Shown piece by piece: positions 22,375 through 35,015 of a stretch of DNA of 64,000 nucleotides. Both the position numbers and the translations under genes were made by a program. The notes beneath the pieces were generated by a model. That model saw nothing but the letters and a program-made list of their open reading frames with translations. It searched no databases and was not told the origin of the DNA. The DNA is from Psilocybe azurescens. Lineage: Eukaryota > Basidiomycota > Agaricomycetes > Agaricales > Agrocybaceae. The stretch lies in the NCBI GenBank assembly GCA_023853785.1, contig JAJIRX010000737.1:124001-188000 (forward strand), given 5' to 3'. Position 1 is the first letter of the stretch; every line of letters begins with the position of its first letter.

Positions 22375-24153
22375 TCAGAAGTCACGGGCATTAGATGAAA
22401 CCGGCCACGTACTGCTTCCCCATTCCGCGGGCCTTGCCTCTGGCATTCGATTCATCTCTGTCGGCGAACTAGATCGTATCGGGGCAGGTTCATGGTTGGC
22501 TGTAGGAAATGGGGGAGGATCAGACGTCATGGGCGCATGGCTTGGAGTAGGATTGTCGTGATGAGCCGGTTCTGGGAAGCTCGGCCTATTGGCGACCACA
22601 TCGTAGCTTGGCGGAGGTGGATTCTGCGCAGCATAGCTCTCAAAGGTAGCTCTTCTGAAGTTATCCAATTCCCTTCTTCGAGCATCTAATGTCTCAGCAG
22701 CACGCAGTAATCGTGCTCCCGCGGCATCTGCTCTTCGACGGGCCGCGTCTACCTCTATTTTCAGCTGTTATAGCTATGTAAGTTTCTAGGACAGAAAGGA
22801 ATGGCACGGAATCCTCACTCTTTGATTTGCTAAGAGCACCTGCGCAGCGGATTGCTTGATCTTGTCTGGAAAAAATCCCGTTAGACCATTTCCAACCTGG
22901 GGATAAATCGATTAATATTACTGTGAAAAGCTACATCCGTAAATATATTGTCGAAGAAAACATCGCTCACGATGGATCTGTGCTCAAAAAGAAAGAATTG
23001 ATTGTCAAGCCCTGCACAATATGGATTGGAAGACGGACGAACCCTTGAGCTATATTGACACGCCCGACTGGTTGGACCGCGGGAGACTCCCGCATGGCTT
23101 GATCGACTAGCAATTCTACTTGGAATGCATTAGATTGAGCGTTTCTCAGCGCATTCCTCTCCATCATATCGGCCATCCTGGAGGAAAATTAGTACTTCTA
23201 ATGTGATTGCGAGAACATTCTTTAGCGTACGTTCCGCCACCCCACATGTCTATTTGCAAACCATCAGTATGCATGCCATGGAGTTAGAAGAATAATCAAG
23301 TACCATAGCGAGAATACCCCAACGCTTCTTGTACGCTCTTCTGGCAAAGGTCCATGGCTTTTGCTGCCCGCGCCAGCAACTCGGCGGCTCGACTTTCAGC
23401 GTTGAGACTTCCCTGAATTTCCCCGTATTGTCTTTTCACAGTTTCGAGATCATACTCTAAACGGTCATCTTCTGGGAAAGCTGTGATGGTGCATGCAGGT
23501 TAACATCACAGGGAGGACCAATGGTTTAGAGCATATGCCTGCCTTCAGAAGGTCCGTCGAATACGCGAGCGTACAAGGCTTGCAGCTCTGCTTGAGCTGA
23601 TTCGTATAACACTTGTTTTTGTGCAAGATCCGCCATCTGTGCGATAAGACAGGGGCGTATTAGTCGTCGCGCCCGCGATCTTGAACTAACGACATTATCG
23701 AGCTCACCACAGTGTTAGCGTTATCAAGCAGCTGTTGAATGTTAACTTGATTCTCTCTTTCAGTCATCTCCCGCTCTAGAGCCTCCACGTATTCTCTTCA
23801 AGCACGAGAGTTCCAGTAGGTAACAGATCGCTACAACGATAAGGATGATGAAGCACACTCACCGCTCCTCTTTACTTTCTCTCGCTTCATATTTCTCTCT
23901 CTTGCCCATAATCTTGTGGGCGAATCTCTTCGTTGTAGCATCTCGAAGGGCTTCATGCTCTTTCCTCTCCTTCTTCGTCTTCTCCGCAAGCTGAACGATC
24001 CTCTTCTTACCCGCAGATACCTGATTTTCCAGATCCCTGATGTAACTCGACTGGTTGTTCTTGGCAGATGGAACGTAATCGAGCTCCTGCGATAGTGTTG
24101 AGGAGTCGTGTGTGGTAGTCGGCGTTGGCGACGATAGCTTCTTGGGCTTCCAT
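22375..24153 (-). CDS. Conserved agaricomycete coiled-coil protein of unknown function
   Basis: Nine exons on the minus strand: 24153-23863, 23795-23708, 23636-23543, 23480-23304, 23249-23231, 23177-23043, 22977-22922, 22865-22819, 22764-22375 (about 431 residues). The first two-thirds is alpha-helical, rich in Glu, Lys, Gln and Arg. Family-like blocks include LAEKTKKERKEHEALRD, ALYARVFDGPSEAFPEDDRL, MWGGGTMADMMERNALR and VSDVFFDNIFTDVAFH, followed by an Arg/Ala coil. The last ~100 residues are Pro/Ser/Thr-rich and disordered. I recall this as a conserved hypothetical protein of mushrooms without known function. Exon 1 changes frame between NTIA and LDYVPSA (one extra or two missing bases). 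Intron 3 uses a GC donor, and exon 5 is only 19 nt. Confidence 0.65.
23481..23542 (-). other. GC-AG intron in the coiled-coil gene
   Basis: On the minus strand the donor reads GAAG|GCAGGC and the acceptor ATCACAG. It joins DGPSE to AFPEDD in frame, and no GT lies close enough to replace it. Confidence 0.6.
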
Positions 24154-24642
24154 GGGTCCAAGTGTGAGCAATGTAAGAGGGATGGTCACCGATTCCACAA
24201 TGTGAAACTGTTATAGCCATTTCTTGTCAGGTGGCGGTGGTGTGGGTCATATTGTCGCTTCTCTGTATTCGGAGCTGTGCCTCTTGGCTATAGCCGACAT
24301 ATATACTTCCACACAATGCACATGTATACATAGGTTGTTCATAAAAATCACAATTTGGGTCTGTAGTAGCTTGGATGCTGTGCAGCACAGGAAGCGCTTA
24401 ATTTAACTTCCAAGTGGGATGCAGTGCAAAAGTGTTTTTAGCCATGCCAGCCTGAGCCAACCAGAGTATTGATATGCTATGGTTACAAACTGGTTACCAA
24501 GTCTCATTTACTGAGCCACATGTCAGATACGAATATACATGAAAACTGTAATACTACATATACAAATGAGGTCAAAGCATGCATGAACATACTACATCGA
24601 CAAAGCACAAAAAGATGAGTCATATAAATGAGAAGAAAGCAA
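24154..24642. other. Intergenic between coiled-coil and F-box-like genes
   Basis: No ORF with support. It should contain the promoter of the coiled-coil gene and the 3' end of F-box-like gene 1. Confidence 0.4.
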
Positions 24643-26552
24643 TCATCGTCTGTGACTCATGACAAAACAGCCTTCATAACCAGGCACGTCGGCTGGGCTG
24701 AGTGTATCTCTCCATCGACCAGCGAGGTTCCCATTTGCGTTACCGACAAGGTAGCCTCGATACAACCACTTCCCTCTATCACCATCAACCTGCGCAAAGA
24801 AGGTGGGTAAGTCACACGATATGTTCAACGAGAAGGAGAAAGACAAACGTAATCTTTGGAAAGGCTAATAAAACCATCGCAGGGCCGTACTCGACCTACA
24901 AGATTGAATTGTCCCCATGCGGAATGGCCCTGTAGAGATATGAGAACCGAGGAATAGGAAACTGGGGAGAACTAAAGTCTGAGACTAACCTCGCCAGTAA
25001 TGATGATGTCCTGAACACATGGAGGGCGGTCTTCAGGGTTTGCCTGCGTCTCTAACGCAGATGCTCGCAGATATCGTCGAATATGTGGACTCCCTGAGCC
25101 TTGAACGGTGAGTCCCTCCCTATGTTCCCGTATCTGAGTCCCGATTGGGAAATACGAGCGCAATGGATCTCCTGCATGCAGGGGTGTCACAGAATCGGCA
25201 TCCATATCGATGCCAGAGTCGGAATCAGAATGGTCGAAGGGAAGGAGATGATGCTCTCGAAGTTTCCATGTTTGCTGATGTCGGCCGACAACACCTTTCT
25301 GAATGACGGTTGGAGAAGCACCAGCAAGCATAGCAGCATAAGCTGTAAATTCAGTATACTTGTATTTCGAGTTAGAAAACACTTGACGCAGACGAAATAC
25401 CGAATTTACCGTAAAGAAACCTTCCCAGACACCCTCAATGCTGCAACTCTGGGTCAGCTTTGAGAAAAGAATAGGACAAATTAAAATGTTACCTTCCAGG
25501 CCTGAAACAGTCTGTAACGGCCCTTTTGGATTTCGTGAAACACCGACCCCATTCTGAGTCCCATTCTTGGAAGGGTTGGTTGGGTAAAGGCGCGTCGGAA
25601 GGCGGTAATGGTATCGATCGTCTCTTGTTGACGAGAGCAAGAAATGAGAGAATAGCAGGTGCGGCAAGAGGAGGTGGAACCATGTCCATGGGTTCTGCAT
25701 AGAGAATTGTGTCTTCGAGTGACCTCCGCGGCTTGGGTTCGAAATCGACCCAAGAAGTGGACGTTAAATCATACTATAGTCGGACGACAATTCAAAAGAG
25801 TAACTTTCAAAGGTTTGCTGAGACTCACGAGATGGGCACCCAGTGCCATTGCCTTCAGGACATTCATTGGAGATTCTACACCATCATTGTTTGAGGTTTC
25901 GTAATCATCTACCGAGGCGATCAAAGGTCGAAAAGCAAATCAAAGTTCGCTCCAACGCACCAGTGTTCAACAGAAACCAGAACAGCCACATCCCCAACGC
26001 AGTTTCCGGTCGATTCACAGGCCATTTCCCTATTCTGATGTAGTATATCGCAAGAGATGCACCATGCGAATCGAACCAAAACTCTCGTATCCAGTCTTTC
26101 ATCCTCCCATACTCAACAAGCTGCAGCTTGTTCCTCTCTTCGTTTTCCAGCATCATGATGTAAGCAGTGAAAAGAACATCGTGGACCGACATCTTATTGC
26201 TGTCGGTATCGTCGTCTTCTGCCCGTCGGGCTTGGGTTGTGGAGTCGAGTCTGGCTCGAAGTCGCTGCAGTGTGATACATCGTTTGCGCAGCTCGTGCGC
26301 AAGCGCCCATGAAGTCAGCCGGTCCGAGCCCAAGCGTGCTAGCGGTGCTGCGGTATCGAACTTGCGGCAGAAGATGCGTGCATAGAGATGGTGATTGGCC
26401 TCAATCGATAAGCTTGCATGTATCCTTCGATTGCACAATAGAAGCAGTATGAGAGATGAAGGAGGACCAAGTAAGGTATCTGTGCCAGCAAAGAATGCTA
26501 TATGTTCGAGTACCTCCTGGGGCACCGTGTGCAAGGATAGTAGTCCATTCAT
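24643..26552 (-). CDS. F-box-like family protein, copy 1 (intact)
   Basis: Seven exons on the minus strand: 26552-25961, 25908-25829, 25773-25493, 25440-25410, 25358-24990, 24929-24849, 24789-24643. The model is in frame throughout and gives 526 residues. The N-terminus has an F-box-like pattern (TVPQEVLEHIAFFAG...LLLLCNRRIHASLS). The middle is helical, with VLFTAYIMMLENE. The C-terminus holds the family motif DIIITGE...WGQFNLVGRVRPCDGFISL, then GKWLYRGYLVG and GRWRDT...GYEGCFVM. This is a large lineage-specific family in mushroom genomes (from memory). F-box proteins recruit substrates to SCF ubiquitin ligases, but that role is only inferred here because the F-box is divergent. A paralogue follows directly at 27.0-29.1 kb. 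Confidence 0.72.
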
Positions 26553-27034
26553 GAAGACTGATGGACCGTGGTGAAACGTGGATAAGAAGTGGTTTGAGAA
26601 AACCTCCTTTCTATTTTCCGCCAGTGACCAACTACTTCGGCTCCCGGGTACTTGCCCGATTCAGAGACCGCTTTACCCATCCTCAGCAATCCTTAGGAAA
26701 CGATCCATTGGGCTACTACAATAGCGAAATAACGAGGCACACCACCATCACCACCATCTGCAAGGGGTAAAGTTTTTCAACAGGTTGATTAGGTCATTCC
26801 TTGATATTAAATCTTATCCTGGAATGCTAATTTTATGGTCTCGTTCGGGGTCAATTTGATTAGGGGGCGAAAGTGAACAATCTCTGAGTGGGCGGGTGAG
26901 GATATCGATAATAGTCTAGGTTATTGTCATAAATGTATACAAGTATACTGCGGAAGGGACAAACGTTGGTGTTATGTATTAAAGAAAGCGATAGGCGGTG
27001 ACACAGAACTCAGAAAATATACCTTGATGAGACA
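26553..27034. other. Intergenic between the two F-box-like genes
   Basis: About 480 bp with no supported ORF. It should hold the promoter of copy 1 and the 3' end of copy 2. Confidence 0.4.
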
Positions 27035-29138
27035 TTACATATACTTGTTGTGGATGAATTGACTATTGCCAGCATGATTTTTGCTCAAGCTAAAGGCTCC
27101 TTCGAATGGAAGGCCGGCGTCCCCGTCATTTAGATAGTGGCATATCCTTCCAACAAGATTTTGCGAGGAGGTCACTGGGTAGAGGTCTCGTGCATGAGAA
27201 AGGTAAAAGAATCAAAAAGCACATCATCACACACCATATCCGCTAAGAACTATTTTCCCGACGTCCACTGATCATCCTGTTAGCAGACAGAGACATCAGA
27301 TATATCCCGGTCGAGAAAACGTTATGCGCTGAGACGTACAGGGTTGCTTTGTACAAGGGCCAAAAGTCCATCATGCAATCGAACACGACCAATAATCTTC
27401 GTGTACCCACCCCACGCAGCCATATACTGATCTTCAGTCTATTCTCAGACGATCAACCATTCAATCCTTCCAACTAGATCAGTGCTTCGAAAATCGACAC
27501 ACCTTCGCAGTTATGATAACATCGGCCACCGGGAATTGTTCACGAGGAGACGATTCGCTGTCACGGCGACGGTGAGTTGTATAGGTAGTGCGAAAGGTCC
27601 CTTTCATGTCTGTGAACTCCATGCCATCCTAATTAAACGCAAACGCATTAAATACCGCACTAGATAAAACACCATTAATCCATAAAAACGTACAGGGTGT
27701 TCGCGAGCCAGTATATCCTCTGGCAACCATGCATTTGGAATTCCATTCCGCCTGAGGTTCACTGGAGCAGCGGCCCGCGCATCACAGCAATAGTGCTCCT
27801 CAATGGTCAAATAGAGTGGTTTTTGCGAGTCTTGGTATTGGTCCATCATCGCAGGAATTCCGACGTCAGCGAGCGGGGTGTATATCCCAGGCATCTATAG
27901 TTAGAGCTGCAATCAGCAACAGGGCACATAGGTTGATCTGAATAAACGTACAATGAAAGAACCTTGCCACTGTCCACTAAGAGACCCCAGCTTGTAGAAC
28001 GACGGTTGGCACAAGACGGTGTCAGGATTGGTGGCAATCGACGACGATTGGATACCGACATCGATACCTGGGAAATCGGCGAACCGCGTACGGCAATGAT
28101 TAAAATAATGTCGAAAATCTTCAGCACAGGGCCCTTGAATCCCTCGCTGATTGGCTTCTGCACGGGTTTCGCAGGTGACATGAGGGAGGGTCTGATTCTT
28201 GGTGCGAGTCTCCGCTCGGACAAAATACAGAAGAGTCGCAAAGATTGCCGCCAATGGTGGCCGTGCCTTTCGTTTGACCGCCCCGAAATAATGAATCTCC
28301 TGAGGCGGCAACGCAGATACAGGATAAGGTGAGTTGGACATGTTTATCGAAGCCGCAGGACCTTGTGTAGTACCAGCAAAAGTAAAGCTGTCAGGCAAGG
28401 CACACGATATAAAATACTGAAAGTCAAAACTTCAGGTCTGATACAGAAAGATAACCTATAAAAAGCTCACGCGGAACGAGGCAAAAACGATGGGCTTCAG
28501 CATCCTCATCATTTCTGCGCATAAACTGGGATTCTCCGAACCCATCACTCCTGCAGTGAGCGTAAGATAATGGAAACGGAGTCTGCAGGGGAGAGGTGAA
28601 GAAGGCTTACTTGGCGAAGCTAATGTCCAAGAAAGAGCAATAGCCAAAGAAATATTTTCGTCGATGGTGGGCCATCCATTATTATTCACAGAACCATCAT
28701 ACATTCGAGAGCGAAGATATGAGTCGAGAAAAATTGGAGTGCCGACACGAAGCAGTTGCTTGATGTTTTTCTGGCTAGTATCAGAATCCTCGACCATGAG
28801 GTAAGCTATCCATAACGCCTCGGTGAGACCAGGATGATCAAACATTCGCTTTTGAAGATGTGGATGGCATCAAACCGGCGGCGCATTTCAAGAGGGGCAT
28901 GTTCATGGATAATGTCTTTACCGAGGCGATATATAGGACCGCGAGCGTCGAATTTTTGCGCGAAGATAACGTAGTAAAGCTGACTGGCGTTTTTTGGGAG
29001 AAGGCGCTCCCAGAAGGTGCGGCACACAAGCATACAATTCAGCAACTCCTTCGGCGGGCCAAGCGGCGACGCAAGAGTTGCGAAGAGTGCGATTCTGTGA
29101 AATACCTCGAGAGGTACTTGGAAAATGTTGCAAGGCAT
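27035..29138 (-). CDS. F-box-like family protein, copy 2 (two single-base frame breaks)
   Basis: Eight exons on the minus strand: 29138-28611, 28550-28471, 28416-27952, 27894-27694, 27628-27503, 27438-27340, 27276-27235, 27174-27035 (about 560 residues if corrected). It matches copy 1 in order: FQVPLEVFHRIALFA, VCRTFWERLL, GLTEALWIAYLMVE, DVIITAK...WGGYTKIIGRVRLHDGLLAL, SGYV, NLVGR and PFEGAFSLS. Two breaks occur at A4 runs: 28850-28853 in exon 1 and 27253-27256 in exon 7. Each needs one added A (T on the plus strand), after which the total is a multiple of three. The C-terminal WRDT motif is replaced by ICHY. It may be a real gene with consensus errors or a young pseudogene. Confidence 0.62.
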
Positions 29139-32100
29139 GATGGTATAGAGAGCTGAATAAAAAGTGTGCAATATTGATCGACCCGACCTCTTTTTAAGTG
29201 TACTTCGTGTTGTGCTGTAAATGCTGCCTAGATTGGATGTCCCAGACCCATTTCGCCTTGCGTTGTAAACGGCTTTCATTTACGATAGTTCCCACGGCTA
29301 ATCACAGACGAACGAGCACTCACCGCTCACCGCTCAGCCTACAAAAAGTAATTGTAACCTGAGCATCATCACATTGCCCCTGTTCTCAAGATGCGACGGG
29401 GAGGTTGTGTTGAATCTCGAGATTCCCAGGGGAGTGGAAGGGTTTCGGGGATAACAGCGTCGCCAATCAGGCGGTTTGTAAACCCTTCATATAAATCTCG
29501 ATGGCCCACCCAAAAATAATAGTGGAAAGACGATCGCGGGATCGCGTCACTTGACATTTGTCGACGGCCTGAAAGAGGGTCAGCGCGCGCAAGGCCGAAT
29601 TCGTGAAAAGGTACGGAACATCACGGACATTTAGTAGCATCAAAACATAACGAAGAGTTTACGAGTTTGTGACTCTGTGGGAATGTGGGGCGGAAATGTG
29701 CGGAGATTCTTGAAAACTGAGGATAGCATCTGACGGGGATTCAGTATAGCGGGTTCTGTTGTCGTCTAAAGATGGGTACGGTGACTCATAACCCTTCGAG
29801 AAAGGTAGCCTGGAAGCAGATCCAAGAACAGTAGAGGGCGAATGTCGTCGCTAACCTAGCTTCAGAGCTTGCTACTAGTGGTACTAGTGGAGGAAAACCG
29901 CTCTTCCATGATCTTGGCACTACGGACAAAAAAATTCGCTGATGACGAACATGGCGGCAAGACACAAACAGCCTAGAACCCCTGCTGATGGCCTTTGACC
30001 TGGTTTATGCAAGGGCGGAAGTGAACGGCATTGGCCGCTAAGAACAGGGAGAGAAGACCATAAAAGAAAAGAGGCGTTGCCAAGAGCGAATTCGGAGAAA
30101 GGAACCAAAGATAAGTTGGCCGTCCTATTTCTGTCGGAGGACAAGATTACATCTTGAAACATGAGAAGTATTCTGAAGATTTGCTGGTTCTTCTTAACCA
30201 ATCGCTCCATGAAGGCTCGCAAATATGGGCTTCTGTTCTTCCATGACGGGGCCATACAATATAGTAGAAAAGTTTCCCTTGAAGGCCCTAGTCCGGTAAT
30301 ACAATCGTTCGAAGTCTATGAGAGGATCCTGCCATTTGTTGACTTATGGAGTACAAGGAGTATTGTTCATCTGAACGAGGTACCCGCCCGCTGTCGTATA
30401 ACAAAATGTGGCAAGAAAGAAGGATTCGGGGCCGGCACGGCCAAAAGTTCAGGGTATTGTCCAAGTTTAGTCTGTCAGTGGTTTTAGTCCCAGTGGTTTA
30501 TTGTCAAGGAGCGGAGTTTGTAACAATAAAAACAGATTACGTCTTGTGGGCCAAAAGATTTTAGACACTTTATGATCGCCGCTGTCTATTGCCGCCGAAG
30601 ACCAACTGAACTTAAACTTAACGCTAGCGTGAGCTGTCCCAACTCCAAGGTATTAGCTGAGCATCTCGGGCCTCGGAAACCCGGAAAACCAATGTGTTCC
30701 AGCTGGTTTACAGGGCACTCCAGACACTCCCTGTCGTCATAAACGCGCGTGGCCTTTGCGTGGCCCGGGTAACATGGCGCTGGCGGGAGGGAGTTATATC
30801 AAATGTGGAACTGACCAATTTGCCACAGACGCCCTATACGGAACCTCATTACGATATGTTAATGAAACGCTTCGTCCGCAAATCTTTCTTTGAAGGCGTT
30901 TCATCGTCTAGATTCGGTTGCCTAATATGCTCAGTTTCCGTAAAATCATCGACTTTCTGAGTGAGTGCGATTTTGTGTCTGCTTTGTTTCCTATTTTATT
31001 GACTTCTATAATCAACGTTTGTTTTCTGCCCGGCCTTTATGTGGATAACGTCGGAGGCACTGCGCTGATTGTAACATTGATTGTTCACTATAACCATGAC
31101 ATTTAATGCCTCTCTCTGTTCATCCGTTAATTTTATACCTCTTCAGTGAAAGGCGAATCAGTGAGACATGATATTGCATGGCATATTGACAGTACAGGTC
31201 AGCATATCCCTTGAAACGCCAACACCTTCACTCTTTACAGAACTTTATTAATAGTAAGCGCGCTGTCCTGCGTTTCTCAGAGAGCTTCCCTTATTCAAGG
31301 TGGTCCAATGACATCAGTTGAATTTCATCGCGTATTTGACCTGAAATATGCCACCGTAGTCAGCCCGTCAGCAGAAGGAAGTATATTACCCCTCAAGGCC
31401 AATTCATTACGAGTTTACTTGCACCAAAACATCGGACTCGAGGTCGATTGTTAGCGCCCCGGTCGACACGGGGCATTCAAATTCTCATTCAACAGGAATG
31501 AACAAACTGAGGTGAGCGTATGTGATGAACATATATGACGTCGGGTGATATTCCCCATGTGAAGGCTACTTATCTTTCATATCGCTTCAAGGTTAACCCT
31601 TTCGGCTTTAAAGCTTTAAGGTAGAAGTACTAAGGGCGGCCTAGTTTTCGTCCAAATACAGTATCGGTGACTAGACTTCCACGTTGTATCAACAACGTGC
31701 AGATGCAGCTGGTGTGGATCCACGGACATTAAGGTTATTCCTCAATGCCTGAACCGTGAACTAATGGACTTCTATCGGCCATCAAAATTTATTCTCCTGC
31801 CCCACGTAGATAGTCAGTATTCACGAAATTCGACATTTATCGGTGACCTGACATACGGATAAATCTATCGCGAAACCCTTTTGGGAGGGTTTCCAACGGT
31901 TCTTTGTTCCGAAACCCTCCCTTTTCAAAGAAACCCTAGTCCAAAGGAAAAGCTTCTCGGCGCACCCCGACCCAAGTCGGCCAGGCTTGCCGAGAAAAGT
32001 CATGCCGAGTTTGGTCGAGTCTTGTCCAAATCGACTCTTTTGTCGTCGTCGTTTAGAAGTCGTTTATCTTCACAAAAACACGTCCACACGGCACAAGCTC

Positions 32101-33015
32101 ATCATGAGTAAGAGACAGTGAATATATATTATGACAGTACACCGCTTCTGGACACAATATCTGTTCACTTATGTCGGTACACATTGATGATTTTGAGCCT
32201 GGTGTGTTCCGTGAGCAAATTGACATATGCAATAGGCCCATTTCTCTCTAGCTTATCTCTATCTTGTCCTCCAAAGACTCATTAAATTACCACCATGGGC
32301 TAGCCATGCTACTGACAGAGAGTGTCTTGCAGGCATTCTATGAGCGAGATAAGAAAAGGCTGGGATCCCCTATTTGTTGGCCGGACAGCATCAGTCTTCG
32401 CCAGACCACATAAAATGCGTAGAAAAGTTCAACTTTTCAAACTTAGTGACAACTTTGTGGGGTTTCCAAAGAAACACGGGTTATTCTTGGAAATGGGGGT
32501 TCTCTCGATAGATTTATCCTTACAAATGTATACACATTGAACGCAAGTTGAGCGTCACCGCCGCTGCGTTAACTCGTATGTAGCCAAAATGGTAACGCAG
32601 GAGATAATTCCATCTGAATTTGAGATAAAATAAAGTACTTGCGGTTCCAAAGATATGATCTAATTCCATAATGAAACCCGCAAGTGCCAAATTGTACTCT
32701 ATCTCTTTGTAAGCGTTTCGTTCTATCATTAATAATTGATAACGGAGATGAACTGTCTTCTCCACTTGGGCGCTCAGCTGGCTATTTCAAGTTACGCACA
32801 CCTGAAGGATAAGCCAGAAAGGGCAACAAAGGAGTCAAGCTTTTGTTGAAGGACTCAAGAAGCAGATCCGAGGAGTTTGTACACTAATAGCCATCAAATT
32901 GAAGGGCAAGCACGTGCTATAAATCAGATAGTTACTCTCGGGCCGAGTAGCCGGCTTGATCACGATTGAAGATTGCAAAATTTTGATTTCAATCCTTTAA
33001 TCTTTATCCACCATC
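29139..33015. other. Gene-poor stretch
   Basis: Several ORFs of 60-111 codons occur on both strands (for example 29920-30255 minus and 30161-30487 plus, which overlap as shadows) with no recognised domain. At 31875-31940 the segment AAACCCTTTTGGGAGGGTTTCC recurs in inverted form as GGAAACCCTCCCTTTT-like sequence, a small hairpin. The last ~130 bp are the eEF1B promoter and 5' UTR. Confidence 0.4.
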
Positions 33016-33891
33016 ATGTCTGCCAACCTGTCTAAGCTCGAAGCTCACCTCGCCACCAGGTCTTATGTTGAGGGGTAAGCTATCGAAGAAAGAAAAAGTA
33101 AAGGAATTGTATTGATCAGGTTGGAACAGATACACTCCTTCGCAAGCCGATGTAACCGTCTTCAAGGCAATCTCTGCTGCCCCAGATGCTGCGTCCAACC
33201 CCCACGCTTCCAGGTGGTACAACCACATCAAATCCTATGCCGCAGAACACACCTCTCTTCCCGGATCCAGCACCGCTGGTGAAGCTTTCATTGGAGGGGC
33301 TGAGACTGTCCCAGCTGCCGCCGCCGAGGAAGATGATGACGAGATCGATCTCTTCGGTTCAGACGAAGATGATGATGCTGAGGCTGAGAAACTCAAGGCT
33401 GAGCGTGTTGCTGCTTATAACGCTAAGAAGGCTAACAAGCCCAAAACTGTTGCCAAAGTATGCATGATCATGCGAGGACTGTTAGATGTCTTTAACTGAC
33501 TATATTTTATTCGAAAGTCTGTTGTCACTATGGATGTGAAGCCCTGGGACGATGAGACCGATATGGCAGCTCTTGAGGCAGCCGTTCGTTCCATCGAACA
33601 AGATGGTCTCCTCTGGGGTGCCAGCAAGCTTGTTCCTATTGGATATGGTATCAAGAAGCTCCAGATTACCCTTGTTGTCGGTTTGTTATCCTATTTTCTA
33701 CTTCGAAAAATCGTATGTTGAAAGTGCCACTTTAGAGGACGAGAAGGTTTCGACCGACGAGCTCCAGGAGAAGATTGCCGAGTTCGAAGATTACGTTCAG
33801 AGCTCAGATATCTCCGCCATGCAAAGTAAGCCACCTTTTGTTGAAAAGTGTTCCGATATCTGATTCTGTTTTTTTTGCAATAGAACTTTAA
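33016..33891 (+). CDS. Translation elongation factor 1-beta (eEF1B alpha)
   Basis: Five exons: 33016-33074, 33130-33457, 33518-33680, 33736-33825, 33884-33891; 215 residues, fully in frame. The N-terminus is a GST-C-like region ([15 protein letters not shown]). An acidic hinge, [17 protein letters not shown], carries the CK2-type site. The C-terminal EF1 guanine-exchange domain runs [42 protein letters not shown] and ends in DISAMQKL. It reloads eEF1A with GTP during translation elongation in the cytosol. Length and ending match the family. The last exon is only 8 nt, supplying part of Lys, Leu and the stop. Confidence 0.95.
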
Positions 33892-35015
33892 ATTGATTTT
33901 GGATTATCATACGTGGAAGTCAAGTTTAGTTTGTATACATACATACCAGTTTTCCGGTGATGTGCAATTGTATGACGCAATTGACCACGATACGAGCTTG
34001 AAACTTGTTTTTATCTCTTGAGTTCTCTTCCCAATAATCAGGCTATCGTGGCTAAAATCGATCAAAGACAATGCGAGTCTGCTTCCTCCTCTTTTTCTTT
34101 TATCTCTATCCTTTCTCCATATGCTAACAGAGCCGGCTAACGGGAATACGGGGATCAAGGATGTTGGGCCTTCCATGCCTCGTGCTTATGAACCGACGAC
34201 AAGGTCTCATCTCGGGCTCGGGACATGTCGTTGGATGACGGGTGGGTCCATTTGGACCTCATACGCTACCAAAGGCCATCCAATCTATCCAACATCATCG
34301 GAAATGAAAAATCTCCAGCAATATCTCGCAACACGTATGTGATGTTCTATTTTTGTCTAATGTAATAGGGCTGCTAAATGCCCATTTGCGTATCATTTTG
34401 TATGTCGAGTTTGCCCGCATCGCCATGTATACTATGATTGCATGCACTCGAGGCGATTCCAAAGCAATCCGGACCTGGTTTGTTTCCGCCGATCTCTCGT
34501 TCGCAGGTGAATGTCGTGGTGTTAACAAAGTTACTCTTGATGCCCGTTACCCAAACGGCGGACTCGTGAGCATCTATTATTCGATGTAACCCCATCTCTT
34601 GCTTCTAATGTATGCTGCATCCGGTTTTTAGTCGAACACATGCCTTGTATCGATTATCTCTTTAAAGCGTGATACTATTCACTATGCTCGTTTAGTTTTT
34701 GAGGTCTATTTACGGTAATACCATCTCCTGGACCTCCATGTGGTATTCCGCCAATAGGTTTCATCCTCTTGTTTCTTCGTTATCTTCAATCGTTTCCAAC
34801 TCTTGGTTGTGCCAGCAGCACTAAAGGTCTGATCCAGAGATGGTGGATCTCAGTATCAGCGTCATATGCCGCAAGTTTAACTGAAACATGTGACAAGCCT
34901 GCCTTGCGCTCGTTAACATGTTGTCTTTGTGCTGCACATTCTGTTTATGGGCGCTATTAGTATGGAAACCCTTTAAAAACTGGCTGTCTCGCCGATGTTT
35001 GTCCTTATGTGGAGA
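33892..35015. other. Intergenic, no recognised gene
   Basis: Short ORFs at 34121-34342 and 34353-34595 (both strands) lack recognisable motifs. Confidence 0.35.

Noticed and set aside
27846..28332. ORFs on both strands of 120-130 codons
   Set aside because: Shadows of exon 3 of F-box-like copy 2, whose minus frame is supported by family motifs and splice sites.
33186..33467. 93-codon plus-strand ORF inside eEF1B
   Set aside because: Alternative frame of eEF1B exon 2. The conserved eEF1B frame is intact and spliced.
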